From the NCBI GenBank assembly GCA_905221605.1, contig CAJNDS010000828.1, forward strand, positions 1 to 62,781: a stretch of DNA of 62,781 nt, written 5' to 3'. Source of the stretch: Symbiodinium natans (lineage: Eukaryota > Sar > Dinophyceae > Suessiales > Symbiodiniaceae). Below are positions 30,496 to 44,150 of this stretch, in pieces. The position numbers were made by a program, and so were the translations under genes. The first letter of the stretch is position 1, and the number at the start of each line of letters is the position of its first letter. Under the pieces are notes generated by a model. That model saw only the letters and a list, made by a program, of their open reading frames with translations, was not told the origin of the DNA and did not search any database.

Positions 30496-33431
30496 TGGGG
30501 AATTGTTGGCCCTCCTGCCACATCTCACTGCCAGCGAATCCATATCTGGGCTCGCTGCAGGACAAGCCCCATGTTCCGAACGCCACTCCATGAAGCCGCA
30601 ACCACATTCTCTTTAATTTGGCATTTTCGTTGCATGTGTCACCAGCGCGCCCATGTCGGACAGTAGAGAGTTCCAGTTGCAAGGGTTCCAAGTCCCTGCT
30701 CTTTCTCAGCTTCTCCATGGCCGAGCTCTTTTTGCATGAGCCATCAAAATCCACCATCGCGTTCTTCCCTCAGATCCAACAGTTCATTCGGCAGGTGTCG
30801 CAATCTTGCAGCCCCTGTGCCAGATACCGTGATGGTCAGCATCTGTGCACCTTCGCGCCCTGAGACAGACCAGCTGCCTTGCTCTCACATGAGAGCACCA
30901 ATCACCACTTGAATGGCATGAGCCTGTTCGGTGTTGTGGTGCCCAAGAGGTCAAGCTGCTTGAGGAGCAGTGGAGCATGCTTGCGAGAAATGTTGCCTGC
31001 CAGACTTCTGCGACTGATATCCTTCCTAAAGTCCAACCGGCAGCAAAGGCTAAGAAGGAACTCTAAAGTTTCTGGCGGTACCGGCGGTACCGTGGCCTTA
31101 GATTGGAGCAAAGGCCGCTCCGGACAGTTCCTTGGTGCCAGCACATGAGAGCCATGAGAGCCATTGAAGCCACTGCCTATCTTTTCTCTGATGTGCAGCT
31201 TCTGGGAGCCTGCAGCTGCCAGCAACGCGATACAAGGCCATCGAAGCGATGGCTTCCAATTCCTGAAAGCAGATGAAAGCAGGATTGATCGAATTTCCTG
31301 GGTTTGAGGTGATCCCAAAATTCGACGAAGTCCAACATGTCTTTCTTCGGCTTTCTTGAAGGGTGGATGTTCTGCTCAGTACGGGGCCGAAGTTTTTGGA
31401 CCGTGACACTAATCTAATCCCCATGCAAGGCATAGAAGGCATGCAAGGCCTCGAGAGCTTGCCGTCAGTTTTTCTTGAGTTAAGACCCGTTTGGGATTGC
31501 ACCAAAAGGGATCACGTTCAATGACAAGACCTTGTTGGCATGCAGGGCACACTTGTTGCAACTCACTGCACGTGCCAGAAAGATGCTAAGCTGCATGCAA
31601 CATCCGAGGAAGCTGCGCAGAAGACAGCGAGGCTCTTTGGGACGCCGGCCTTGCAGGGTGGAATGTGGTGGGTTGTGGCTGCGGTGATGCGAGGTGCCGC
31701 CAACAGGTCCTTTGTCGTTAGTGCTTGCAACAGGACTTTGGTCCTGTCACGCCAACCAACACAGAGTGGCATATTTAAGGCATGAGGTCTCACTGCCACG
31801 CACCAGCCGCAGGATTCCAGAGGCCTTGCATGTCCTAAACCGTACAGTCTTTATGCAGAGCATGCAGGCCACAGCGGCAACTAAAATCCTGTTCCTTTGG
31901 AAGTGTTGGGCACGGTTCTGTTGTTCGACCGGTATGGACGAGAAACTCTGCCTGTGCCTCTGCCATGGACCTGTTTCACCTGTTGCGGTGGCAGTTCAAT
32001 TTCCGGCTGTTTCGTACTTCGTGTGCTCGACAAGACTCCTTGCACCCTGCAGGTGCTGCTAGCCCATGGTGCCTAAGGGGCCTTGCGTCTGAGCATGGCC
32101 AGCATGGACATCCTTCGCCAAAGGCCTTTTGCAGGGCCCGTGTTGAGGCTCAGAGCCTCAGGAGTGCATGTTAAGTGCATGTTGAGTGCACGGAGCCTTG
32201 TGGTCCTCTACTTGTGGCAGAGCTGTCGCAAAGGCTCTTCTGTCCGAATGGGCAATCGCGGTACTGTATTATGCCACACGTTGCCACCAATGCCTCACCA
32301 ACCTTCAGAGAAGAGGAGCTTGGGCAGAGGCAGCCCAGGCAGGATCTCCTTAAGTTTTCCGCGGTCTCAGCTGGCCTGGTTCTTGAAGTTTGTGGCCTTC
32401 GCGGGCACTGGGGACGACTTTGCTCGAAAGTGGGGTGGAAGGAATGTGCCTTAGATGCAGGTGCCCTCCTGATTCTTGTTTGGACAGGGCGAGTGTTTTC
32501 ACAGGTGAGAGGTCCAAACGTGTCCGTGTCCAAATACTCGGGCCATCAGGTAGGGTTCAGGGCGAAAAGCTCTCGACCTTTGTCGAACGCGGCAGTGTAG
32601 GAGCTGCAACAGACATTGCTGCCGACTCACACCTGTGTCCACTGTGTCCACCTGCAGTGTAGTGCATCACACACTGTGTTGAGTGCTGGCAGCTGCTGGC
32701 ATGTTTCAGATCGACTCGCCACTGGGCTTAAAGCAGTGTGCTTAGTGTCCAACAGCGAGCTTTGCGCAACTTTGCCAGCCTTTGCCTCAGCTCTTGCCTC
32801 CTTTCGCAGACATGAGGCCTGGGCCCTGGCCCGGTGTTGCGTAACCCATGGCAGACAGTTGGCTTAGCATCGGCCCTTGAACTTATAGGCCGAATAGGAT
32901 TGTATATTTGCCAAAACCCAAGCATTCGCAGCATCACTCGCGTCCCAGCTCTCAGATGGAAAATGGCCGAACCCGGTTCCCCCGTTTATCCAGAGTTCCC
33001 AGAAACCTTGCCCCGAGCCACAAATGCCAAGAACTTTCAGATGATGCCATTGGTCCACGTGCGGCGCCACTTCGAGATGCAATCTGTTGTCTGTCTCTTT
33101 TGGGGTGTTATTCATGGTGTGAAGCATAAATCTGACAGTACACCTCCTTCACAGAACCCGAGACCCCAAACCTGCTGGGGTGTGGTCCCGATGATGTGCT
33201 GGTTCACAGTGCAGTCGCGTTCAGTTGCTCAGACTCAGAGACAACTTTGGAGCATGGATTTCCATCCATGGAAGTCCGTCGCAAACATCGCACCATCAGC
33301 TTCGCCCTTCACAGGTGTCTTGGAGGACCCCCTGCACAAAGTCTGGCAAATAGAGTCTGCCTACATGGCCGTGGATCAGCAACACAATCTAAGGCTGTAC
33401 AGCTTACAACAATTTGTGCCAAAGATAGGGA

Positions 33432-33749
33432 GTGGTCAGTGCCCTGCAACATGACAACCACGGTGTGTTTGGCTATGTGCGATTCTCGGCAGACCTTGAG
33501 CTTCGGCAAAGCCTTCGGCAAACTAAACCTGCCAAGGCAAGCCAGGCAAGCCAGGCAACTTGGGGTTCACCGAGACTTGTTCCGAAAAGTTTTCGGCCAG
33601 TTGGCATGCCTCCTTTGCCTCCTACAGCGCTATGCAGGGAGCAGGGTCCTGCGGAGTGTCCTGCGCGCTTCCCCAGCGCAGCCGGATTCTCTTGGATCTT
33701 GGAGGCTCCTGAAACAGCCCGAACATCATCCCTGCGTGAAGGACTGTGA
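33432..33749 (+). other. coding-like open stretch with 9-bp repeat
   Basis: The frame begins near GVFGYVRFSADLELRQSLRQ, passes through three units of a 9-bp GCCAGGCAA repeat (33,531-33,559) and continues in a Pro-rich sequence. A second open frame (33,196-33,975) covers the same DNA. I cannot choose between them. Confidence 0.2.
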
Positions 33750-34478
33750 TCCAGAACATACCAGGATTTCAGCAGGCTTCTGCAAGGCATTCTGCAAGGT
33801 AGGGCATCCCATGTATGTGCCTCAGAGACTCCAGCGTTTTGCTCTAGGCGTCGTTCAGCTTCCTGCAGTTTCGTCGATCCTCTACGTCTCCGCCGCCTGG
33901 TCACACCAAGATCATTCTCCGCACATCGTCATAGTTTTGGCTGTGGACTGCAGCTTCCCCCGCGAGCCGGCATGACAGGGTCCCGAGTTTTGTGAAAACA
34001 TCAGGAGACATCAGGCATCACCCAGCAGCTTGTGGCATGAAAAGGGCTGGAACCGTGCAAACACACCCCTTACGGCCCTCACGCCGCAAAACAGTAGGGA
34101 GAGGGACGATTTGAGGCGCAGATGTTCAGATGGGAGCGGTTCCTGACGCACAGGATGATGCAACAGTTGTTGATGCTCCTTTTCTCTGGGGGGGGGAATG
34201 AAGATGATCGAAGTCTGAAACTGGTGAAGCTATCATAAGACGGTCAGGCAGCCCGCTCGGAAGCCAATGTGCGAAGTGTTTGCAGGTGAATGGCCTGGCG
34301 ACAGGCAGCAGGACACAGATGAAGCAGCCCATACGCTTCTAGAATCGAAGCCAACTGTGATGGCCTTCTGAAGGTGTTGATGCTGCTGAAAGTTTTGTGG
34401 CTTTGGGGTGGGGCTTGAGGGATACAGTCTGATTGCCGATGGCCAAGAGGCTGTCTAACTTTCCGGCTGTGAGGAGCC

Positions 34479-34514
34479 GAGGCCCGTGAGGCCCGTGAGG
34501 CCCGTGAGGCCCTT
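34479..34514 (+). repeat. 9-bp minisatellite GAGGCCCGT, four units
   Basis: Three perfect units and one GAGGCCCTT. Confidence 0.95.
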
Positions 34515-35252
34515 CCTGGGCTTTTAATCACGTTAAAGCGAAATGCCTACAGATGCACAAGTTTTTCCAGCAGGCGTGCCTCCGCAAACGTCTCAGCACA
34601 TGCAAGGTGCGTTATGGCCATTCTCACGGACCTTGAACTCCGCTTTCAGGTCCTATATACCTGGAACCTGAGATGTTCTTTGATGTCCTGTAAGGCACTG
34701 TCCATTAAGTTCCACTGCGCTTGAATCAGAATTTCTCCTCTCTCTGCTCCACGGCAGTGAGCACATGTCGCGGTTGCGATTTCTTGAGCTTCTGAAAAGA
34801 CTAGGTGCCCCGTTACCCATGTTACAGGTGCAGGCTCTGAAGACGCAAAGGCTCACAAGGCTCACAGCAGCCCGCGCCGTCTGAGGTCGTTGGTTGCGGG
34901 GGTTTGGGCCACCGGGCGGGTTTAGGTCCCAACAGCCTCGCAGGAGGTGTTCTGGATTCTTCCTTTGTTCAACAGGCCATGATTCATAGCGCTTGCCCAA
35001 GATTCTAGATAGAGGGTTAAAGCCTGCCGTGTCTCGACTGAGTTGAGGTTGCCGTCGCCACAGTCCATGGACACCCATCTGCCGTTTGGGCCTTGGCTTC
35101 GTAAGCTTGAGCTCAAGGGCACGAGTCCCCGAAGCTCGCAGACCTCCGCAAAATAATCGCTTCCCTTTTTGCCCGCTCATTTGTGCACTCCAGCTGTGCT
35201 GCTTTAGACATGCATTGGATGCGTCTTTGCCTGCTCGTTGCCTTTCCGATGG

Positions 35253-35289
35253 TTCCTTGAAGTTCTTGAAGTTCTTGAAGTTCTTGAAG
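35253..35289 (+). repeat. 9-bp minisatellite TTCTTGAAG, four units
   Basis: Units are perfect except the first, which has one extra C (TTCCTTGAAG). Confidence 0.95.
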
Positions 35290-36725
35290 GACTCGATGAG
35301 CCGCCGAAGCTGATGGTGAGCTCACCTCGGAGTTCGCCGCAAGCCCATTCACCTCGGTTTGTCCTTGGCTTGTGGCAGACTCTGGGTGTCTCCGGGTACC
35401 TTAGTCCGCCCAGAAGGATACAAGGACTCTGGCTTTTGGACCCTCGCAGTCAGTCTCAAGACAGAAGGTCCCGACGTGCGAATCCATCACTATCAGGCAA
35501 AGCTTTTGGCACCCCACTGTAAGCTTCGTGCAAGGTGTAAGGTACGCAAGGTCATATGGCCTTGTCTATCATGAACACGGTCTGTCAGAGTCTCCTTGTT
35601 AGTCACAAACTGCCCACGCGTTGAGCTACCTGTCTGTCCTACAGACTGCTCCAAAGCAAGAGCGAGGTGCGCATGGTGCGCACGGCACGCACGGCGCTTG
35701 CTTTGTGCTTACAGGCTTGTGGAACTGTTGTGGGGCTTGGCTTGTGGGAGCTGGTAGTCGACCTGCGGAGTGCATTTTGGCTTTGAGTTGGTGCCCAACC
35801 CGCGCGGTCAGGGGATGTCCCAAACTCCAGCATCCCACATATCCCAGAATGGGGTTAAGTGTCTTTGGATTTGGGACATAGAGTGGATTCCGCTTCTCAC
35901 CGTCACCCCTGCTAGAGACGTGGGGCTCTTCTGCGGAGCTTGGGAGTACTTGGGGGAGGTAAACTTGGAGCCATGATCTTGCATGTATGTGCCCCTGCGA
36001 GGGGCACACGACAAACGGCAAACAACAAGCCTGAAGCTTTCAAGAAGACAGCATAGGCAAATGAATAGGCATACAACCCTAAAGCTGATGAACGCAACCT
36101 TGCCTGTGCCATGTGCTTAGTTGCGAGGTCACCGGCCACAAGCACACATCGCCGTACCCCTTCGTCAGACGTTGCTAAGGCAAGGCTGCGCAAGATTCAT
36201 GTCACTGGGCCCTGATGCTCAAATGCGCGTGCTTGCACTCCCCCTGGTGATGTTCCCTAACCGCCAAAAGCCGAAGTTCAAGATGTCGCAGAGAATAAGT
36301 TGCCAGGGTGTCAATCTGGCGGTAGACTGCAGGGAAGGCCAGCATCCAGAAGCAGCCCGAACTGCCTTAAACTTGCTCGTCCAACTGTGGCGTTAACTTG
36401 GCTTGGCCCTGAGTGTCGATGCTGACCCTTCGGCCAGAAATGATGGACCGCCTTTGCCATCTCCGTTTGGTTATGAGGTTGCGTGTTTTGGGGCATGGGG
36501 GAGCACTGGCTCAGATGCTCCTCAGTTGCTCAAGGCCCTCCTCCGCACCTTGCCAGGGACATCTTAGTGCGGATGGCCGGGTGCCATGTGTCCGCGGGAG
36601 ATCAGCATCTTCATCCGACTAGCTTTGTGCATCCGATAGTGCGCAGTGTACGCAACCAAGCCGTCTTCGGCTGTCCAAGCGGCAGGGCTTCTGGAAGTGC
36701 TCACATGGCGAAGTACTTGTGACTT

Positions 36726-36929
36726 GTGGTCCAAAACTGCGGACAAATTGGGAACGAGCGAAGGACCAGCTGCAAGTTGGCATCTTCGGGCTTTCTGAAG
36801 CCGCACACTGCGACAGAAGACATGAAGTCGGCAGAAAACAAAAGCCTCGTGCACTCGTCTCAACTGGCTGAGGTGCTGAGGGCGCTGAATTCCGGTGCCC
36901 AGAAGCCGGCACAGGATTCGCCATTGTAG
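36726..36929 (+). other. coding-like open stretch
   Basis: The frame reads as a hydrophilic sequence with TATEDMKSAENKSLVHSSQL and LAEVLRALNSGAQKPA, plausible helical protein, ending at a stop at 36,927. A neighbouring stretch at 36,250-36,396 is similar in character. No start or splice borders can be fixed. Confidence 0.22.
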
Positions 36930-37046
36930 CTCAGTGTTTTTCTCCCAGAACCTTCGAGATTCATCTCAATGTGCCACTAGCCCCAGTGCTGGCTTCCTTG
37001 CTCAGGCCTTTACGATGAGAGATGTTCTGTTGTGTTCACACGCAAA

Positions 37047-37100
37047 GGGCTTGCATGGCTTGCAGGGCTTGCATGGCTTGCGGGGCTTGCATGGCTCACT
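37047..37100 (+). repeat. 9-bp minisatellite (G/T)GGCTTGCA, six units
   Basis: Units alternate GGGCTTGCA and TGGCTTGCA (one TGGCTTGCG), so an 18-bp dimer is visible. Confidence 0.95.
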
Positions 37101-38454
37101 CCGCACCTCTCTGGCAAAATCCAAGAAGCACAGGCCACGCGACCGCACGGCTTTCCACAGTTTCCCGCAGGTTCCCACCGACTCCCAGATGCGCTGCGCA
37201 GCTCCGAGGATTCTGAAGTCGTGTTTCTTGGTTGTGGTTCCACCCTGGCTATTGTTCGTAGTGACTGCAGTGCACTCGTTTTCCCGGGGGATGCGCCCCA
37301 GCCCAAAGCAAGCGCATTGCCCGAGGGCGTGATGTGTCGATGGCAAGGGCTGCAGAGAGATGCCGAAGGCCTCCTTGAGTCGTGACAGTGTTTGAGACGT
37401 CTGAGAGGGAAGGCAGCTGAAGGTTGGCTCAGCCTTGGCGTCCTTGGCGCCCCCCTTCCAAATCCTCATCGAGATATAAAAGCCCGGAGCTCGTGCAACA
37501 CATCCTCTCCATGCTGATCATGCTCTTTGGCGGCTTGACGCGATGGATGTGATGTGCCCTGAAGCAAACAGCGAAGTGCATGAAGCTGGCCGGTCAAGGC
37601 GGGGCGGGTCCTTCACTATTCAATCTTGTCGCGGCGCCTCGACCATTTCAAGACCCGAAGTCCTGATATCTTAAGGTTGACCAGCGCATAGGGCACGGGT
37701 TGCAATTGATCACGAAGGCCCCGGTGAAAAACTAGGCGCCTCGACTTCGAGGCGATGGTGACACGGTTCGGCTGTGCCTTTTGCAGCCCTTGAGCTGGAC
37801 GAATGCAGCCGCTTCCCCTTCGACAACCTTCCTTGCATGGACTCCGACACATCATTGAGGGCATTGTCCGTAAAAATTTTCCGGTGGCGGGGCATTTCTG
37901 GATGCCTCCTATGAGACATGGGGGCATCGTCGCCTTTGGTTTGTTGCCGGGTTTCTGATTGCTTTTACCAACCAAGATCAACCAAGGCTCTCAACCCCGC
38001 CAATCCAAGAATCCTTCAGCAGTGATGGGCATGCTTGCGGTCAACGAGGTCTTGAGATCTCTCCTGATTAGCTGATTAGCTTGACAGACGTCTTGGTTGA
38101 TGGACGTACTCGGGAGCTTGGTCAAAGTTAGCACTGGACTGACAGGACCTGCGTGAGACTTTGCAGCACGAAGGCCTAACTTTTTCCGGACGACGAGCGC
38201 TAGGCCCCAGAATTCTCAAGACAGGGGCAGCACGGCAGCATGTCGTCACCAGGTACCCACCGTCTCCAACGCAAAGAGCCGACTTCAAAACCCGCTCCGT
38301 AGGCAGCTTTTGCATCGGTTGTGCGGACATCCTTCAGACACCAGCAAGTGTGCAGCCATCGATTCCTGTCATCACTGATTCGGTATTCACATGCATTCAC
38401 ATGCGACCTCAAGACTTGAAGCTGGTGTGCCAAGGGATTCTGCATCAAGAAGCT

Positions 38455-38642
38455 CATTCAAACCAGTCAAAGCCCTTCCCAAGAAGGGCTTTGCCTTGTC
38501 GTATGTCACTGTCACTGTACCACATGGAAGTAGGGAGCTCATGGAGATCTCAGCGCACTGGGGGGAGCTAAACAACAAGGAGCTCCATCAGCTCGCCTTT
38601 CTTTGCTCCCAGCTGCCACGCCGTCCACACGGGGGCCTTTAG
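38455..38642 (+). CDS. candidate exon, unknown protein
   Basis: The frame reads KALPKKGFALSYVTVTVPHG and then ELMEISAHWGELNNKELHQL, followed by a stop at 38,640. The second part is a helical pattern loosely like organelle RNA-binding helical-repeat proteins (which contain phrases such as 'ELnnqeLanlaW'), but one motif is too little for assignment. Confidence 0.28.
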
Positions 38643-39930
38643 GAAAGTCACACTTTTCACTTAGCCTTTCACTTCTTTCAGCCTTCCAGTCTCTTTCACT
38701 TCAGTTCAGCCCTTAACCCTTTTAAGCCTCTCGCTTTGTGGCCACGTAGCGGGTGAGGCGAGCATTTTTCTTTCGTGCTTGCATTGCAAAGAAGAAGGGG
38801 AAGGGGTGGGCCGAGAGTGTCGAGACTCCTCTTTTGAGCAAGCGCCGGTGGCTTCCACATCCTTCAAGCCTTGCAGGCCCAGAAGCCTGTGACTGGGAGC
38901 CCGCAAACGGGAGAGTAAAGTCCAATAGAGTACAGAAGGCCCTGCTTCAGTGAGGCGTCAATGGCGCCATCATGGCGTCACCAGAGTCAGCCCTGAGACG
39001 TTGAGAGCCTGAGAGTGGGGAGTTGCGAATTCGTCATGCTCGGGGCTTCGCTGGCGACGCTGCTCACGGCATAGCCCAGGCATAGCCCATGCATCCCCTG
39101 CCAGAGGGAAGAGGCTTCTTAGATGCCCGTTCAGCACTGACCACGCTCACCGTGATTGAGTGTCAGGACCAAGCCCAAAACAGGTGTGTATGCAAACCTG
39201 CGCAGCCTGATCCCTGTTTTTCGCCTGCATGCTTTTGCCGCTTGAGAGCTGTTTGAGTCAAGGGCATTTACCGTTGTGCAACGTCGAGATTGGCTTGAGA
39301 AGCCCAGGGTTCCGACACAGTGTGGGTCGCATAGCATAGCACCCGCGTGCCCTGCCAGGGGCCCCGTTCATATCTTGGATCAATCAGGCATGTGCGATGA
39401 GCCCTGCTACAGGCTCTGCATCTCAGCCTTTCATCTTCGGTTCGAGGCCAAGACATGAGCTTTCAGCTTGCATAGGGGTCTTAGTCAGGGCATGCACTGT
39501 GAGCGAGCTGCCAGTTCGATGATAGAGGATGTGGTGATGCCGTGGATGCCATGGAATGACAACGGCCTCACACATTTTGCCCCTGCGGCTTTCCATGGCT
39601 TTCCCAGCAAATCCCATCTTGCCTCCCAAGGTCCAGCTCCCAGAGCCCACATGTAGGCGCAAGACTGGTGCAAGGCGCAAGACTGGTGCAAGCCGCATCC
39701 CTGTTTCGTGGAAAGATTTGGAAGCCCTATCCAAGTACAAAAGTTGTGCAAAGAAAAGACTCCTGCAACCAGTGCCAAGGTGCAAGGTGCATCGCCGAGT
39801 GTTTCATCCCTCGCCCAAAGGATGCTGTGGCGGCACGGCCTAATCTCGCCTGTGGAACAGGTTGATGATCCGTTGCCAACATCTCAAGCTGCCGCTGCTC
39901 ATGCCTCCGTGGGCCCCGCTAAACTCCAAG

Positions 39931-40046
39931 AGGCTCCGCGAGGCTCCGCGAGGCTCCGCGAGGCTCCGCGAGGCTCCGCGAGGCTCCGCGAGGCTCCGCG
40001 AGGCTCCGCGAGGCTCCGCGAGGCTCCGCGAGGCTCCGCGAGGCTC
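39931..40046 (+). repeat. 10-bp minisatellite AGGCTCCGCG, eleven units
   Basis: Eleven perfect units followed by AGGCTC. The perfect identity suggests recent expansion. Confidence 0.97.
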
Positions 40047-41392
40047 GAGCATTTTTCGGCATGGGGCCGTCAGGAGATCTCCCGGAGATTTCCCGCAAAA
40101 CAGATGCGGGCAAGCGCTTTGCATTGTTGAAAGTGATGGTGCAAGAATCCGGATCCAGCTGCGAATCAATACCCACCAATGAAAGGGTGCACTTGCCCCA
40201 CTCGTGCACCCTAAACCCATAAACCCGATCCGCTCGTAAAGTCAGGGGTTCCTGGCATGAGACCTAAAAGGGCTTAGGTCGGAGGCAGCCAGGCAAGCAT
40301 GGCGATGGCTGCAAGGTGCGAACCTTGCAGGCTGGCCAGGTGCATTGACCAGCAACCTTCACCTTGCAAGGTCAAATTGCGCAGTGGCTTGTTGAGTGCT
40401 TAGCGGTGCCAACACCAGGTGTAGATCTCCCTCAAGACGAGTAGTTTGCGCAGTTGCCTGCATCATGCATTGGGAGTCGAAACCCCCCATGGCTTCGTCG
40501 TGAGGGCCGAAAGGCCGCGCTCCTGAAGTTGGACCGCTCCCCATTTTGTGTGGCGTGACTTAGAACCAAATGCTTAAGGTTTCAAGCCTAGGGTCCTGCA
40601 CCTGTTCCTCCAGGCTATGTTAAAGGCAAAGAGATGCGCAGCCGCCGACAGCGACAGCGCGGTGTATCCTAATCTCTGAATTCTAAGAATTGGGCCATAG
40701 CCAATGACCCCCTTGCGCGCTTTTTGGCTTTGGCCGTCTTACCCCACAGGTCTTCGTGCTTGCACCCATTTTGGTGGAGATTTTGAGGGCGACCGGTGAC
40801 CGGTTGCATCGTGTTGCGTCATGTTGCATCGCCAGCCCAGAGTGTTTTTTCAGAGTGTCTTCTATTGTCTTGGTCCCTTGAAACGGCGCATCCTGCAACT
40901 TGCAGCTCTCAGCAGAAGTCATGTCAAGGAATCAAGGACTCTTGTAAATGTGTGAAATGACTCTCTTTTTGGACGGAGCCAGGTCGCCCGTTTTAGCTTG
41001 CACTCCGTTGCCTTTGAAATCCTTTGACTGTTTCTCCATGTCTGAGCCTTAAACGCCTCTTGCCGCCGTGCTCCCAACAAGACCTTGAACGAGACCTGGC
41101 GTGCTCTAAGGGCTTGTGGCCAGACATGTCACGCCAGGTAAGGAAAATCCCAAGGCGCCCAAGCCTTAGCCTTCAAGCTGGGTGGGACAAGTCGGAGCCC
41201 CAAAAAGGTTGCACAGTTGGGGCCTTCACGTTCTCCGGGGAACAGGGTTTAGGGGCCCTTGTGTCCAGCTTATGAGCTTACGGACTCTTGCAATCCAAGG
41301 CACATGATTATAGCACCCTTGAGGCCAATGACTGCATTTCTCGAGCCTCGGGTTCCAAGATGTCCCCGTCAGGGTCGCGTTGCCTTGAGTGA

Positions 41393-41427
41393 AGCTTGCA
41401 TAGGTTGCATAGCTTGCATAGCTTGCT
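41393..41427 (+). repeat. 9-bp minisatellite GCTTGCATA, four units
   Basis: Units are GCTTGCATA, GGTTGCATA, GCTTGCATA and a partial GCTTGCTG. Confidence 0.9.
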
Positions 41428-43124
41428 GTAGGTATGCAAGAGGGCATGCTGTTGGGGTAGAGGGTGCACCTGTGACCAGTAGGCTGGCAAGCTGCTCCCT
41501 TGGTTCCCACGGTTGAGGTGATCAAGCGCTCTGCTTTTGAGCTCCTGTCGGAAGGATGATTGGGGTGGTTGGGGCACTCGGCTGCCTCATTGCTGGCCGC
41601 AGGTTGATGGGGAAGTCGAAGATAGAATGCTGGACTAGGAGGATCTGGAAGGCCCCTTGTGTCACACATAAAGCCTTAGCTTCGTCCTTCTGGTGCCAGG
41701 TGGCGGAGTCAGTTGAGTCAATGATTCCAGCAAAGGCGGTGGATTCCGAGGACTCAGCTTGATCAAGTTGCCCATTGTGAACCATGGGCTTGAAGCCCAG
41801 ATTCCGAGTATCTTGGGATCTTGAGTTTCCCTTTTGCTCTTGCTTTCGCACAACGAAAGGCCTGCTTGCAGCCCATGCTGCGGCCATTTTACCAGTAAAG
41901 AAGGCCTTTGCTGCCAAAGGCGCCCTGACCATGTTCTTGTAGGACCTGCGGGATTCGCAGGCTTCTTCAAGCCGCTTCTCTCGGCCATCCTCCATACAAC
42001 ATTCATCAGACGCCTTCAAGATGCACCCGCGGAGATAACGGGAGGGTTCGGTCCATGTGCGATGGGGGGCCCTGGAAGCTTCCGCAGCTGCGCTCAGTTC
42101 TCTTGGGTCAACGTAAAAAAGACTGCCAATGATTTGCAGTCAACATACACGGACCGTAGGTTGTTAGTCTACGGTCTCTGTTTGTTTGTCGTATTTTCAC
42201 GGTCTTTAGTGATTTCATGCTGCCTCCCACTGCCGTGCCCTTCGGATCCTTCCAGCGGCCTAGCGGCTTGCTCAGCTCTTAGCAGCTCCGTGCTATCAGT
42301 GCCACGTCCAGTTCCCAGGGGACAGAAGGGCCACCAACAACATCCAAGTGCATAGTTGCCCATGGCATGCGAGGTCTCACTAGCCAGCTGAACGCAGATG
42401 ACATAAAGGCCCTTGTCGCAGCTACGCGAATGTGGCTCATGCCAGGCCCGACATCTACAACAACATACAACACAGCGGCGCGCAGCTTCTTAAGCTCGAG
42501 GTCTCCGTGGAGTTCACGCCCTTGCGTAGTCAAGGCATAGCCCGTATTAATGTCCAGGCTTACAGCTGTACAGATACTTGGTCGGAACCTGCGCATGGTG
42601 GCCTCGATCTTCCGGGCAGCCCAGGTGCAATGTCCTTGCCCAGTGCTCCGACTTTTGCCTATAAGCAGGCTCCCGCATCATGTCTGGCAGCCAGATGTTC
42701 AGAACTTCCTGCGGTGGATACAGCCGTCCTATCCATGATGGGTCTTTGTGGCATGCGGCTCCCGTCGTTAAAGGGCATGGCCGCGTGGCCTCAATGCAGA
42801 AAGCCCGAGGCAACAGCTGGGCCATGCTGGGCCCAAGGACTGCACTGAGATCCTCAAGACACAACTGCACTTGAGAGCCTCGTCGCAGCAGCAACTTGTT
42901 AGAGCCGTGCATATTCGCATGTCTTCTTCGCTTTGACGACCCAAAGTGTGTTTTGACTCTGCCGACCTCGTGCTTTCCAGGCTGACTTTTGCTTCCACCG
43001 TCCCTCTATGCCTGAAAATTTACTTAAATGCTTCGGCTTGGGCTCGCAGTGTTGCTTGAAGCCGGGCCCTTCCGCCGCCCCTGTCACCTTTGTTGATCTG
43101 CTCCGGCTGAGTCCGAGTCCTTGA

Positions 43125-43172
43125 GTCCTTATCTGCGTCCTTCTCTGCGTCCTTCTCTGCGTCCTTCTCTGC
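43125..43172 (+). repeat. 12-bp minisatellite GTCCTTCTCTGC, four units
   Basis: Three perfect units after one with an A for C. Confidence 0.95.
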
Positions 43173-43953
43173 GTTGTGAGCTCCGCTGGCTCCGGAGGTT
43201 GCCGTCGGTTTGCCACGATCTTACGAGACCGTTTCTCCAGAGGCGTTCTGTGTTTTTCTTGGTAAGGCACTCAAAGAGAGTATGTTGAGATTGTTGAGGT
43301 GTTATCTGTTGAGTGGAAGTCCACGAGGCAAAGGCCGCAGAGGTTGTTGAGGAAGTTTGGGACATGGTAATGCTGACCGTTTCTGACCCCAAGTCCTCAA
43401 CTTCCTAAACTCCAGAGTGGTCCCGCGGGCCGCTTGACGTCCCAAGTTGGCCGGTGCCCTGAACCACCAGGCCCGCTATATCACCAGGCTCTGTGCTTGG
43501 GCCTGGAGCTCTGAGGCTTTGCATGCAGTGCAAAACGTCCTGTCGAGACTTTGGCACAGCCACTGGGGCAAAGCTGCAGATGCAAGTTTCTAAAGTTGTG
43601 CCTTGCCCAAATAGGATGTTGCTGAAAACTGGGCCTGGCCAAGCCTTGTGTAGGCTGTTCGCACTCGTCCCATCCACCCTTCCTCCAGAGCCCTGTCTGT
43701 TCCCACTCGTTGTCTTGCTCTCCGGCTGCCAGTTAGGCGAAGTGGCCCCCTCGTGCAGCTTTCGCGACGAGGTGACTCACAGATCGTGGATTGGTTTGAC
43801 GTGAATGTAGGATTCGCTTGAAAACCAGGGTCGTTCTCGGGCCCCCACTCCACTGCGACGGGCAGCTTCTGGGCCACCCAGGTGGTAGGCCCTTGAACCC
43901 TTAGAATTGAAGCTCGAGCTTTCCGCAATTCGAGGGGCAGCAAGCGCAAGGGA

Positions 43954-44150
43954 TTGGATGCTGGACCGCCTCGGCGTTCAGGCAAGAAGCGTGGCCTGGG
44001 ATCAAAGGAACTTGAAAACTTGAAAGTAAAGCAGAGGACGCAGGCCATGGAGGCCATGGAGGCCATGGAGGCCATGGAGGCCAAGGAGGCCAAGGAGGCC
44101 AAGGAGGCATGGAACGAAATCCAGTCCAGCAGTTTTGGACAGTGTGCCGT
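43954..44150 (+). other. coding-like helical stretch with MEA/KEA repeats
   Basis: The frame begins DAGPPRRSGKKRGLGSKELE, then ENLKVKQRTQ, and enters a 9-bp repeat read as MEA and KEA units (44,042-44,109) before WNEIQSSSFGQ. A charged helix is plausible if coding; otherwise this is another 9-bp minisatellite in an intron. Confidence 0.25.
44042..44109 (+). repeat. 9-bp minisatellite GGCCATGGA/GGCCAAGGA
   Basis: About four GGCCATGGA units are followed by three GGCCAAGGA units. Confidence 0.95.

Noticed and set aside
33196-33975. 259-codon plus frame as a gene
   Set aside because: A different overlapping frame (33,432-33,749) looks as good or better, there is no recognised domain, and borders cannot be fixed; kept only as a coding-like stretch.
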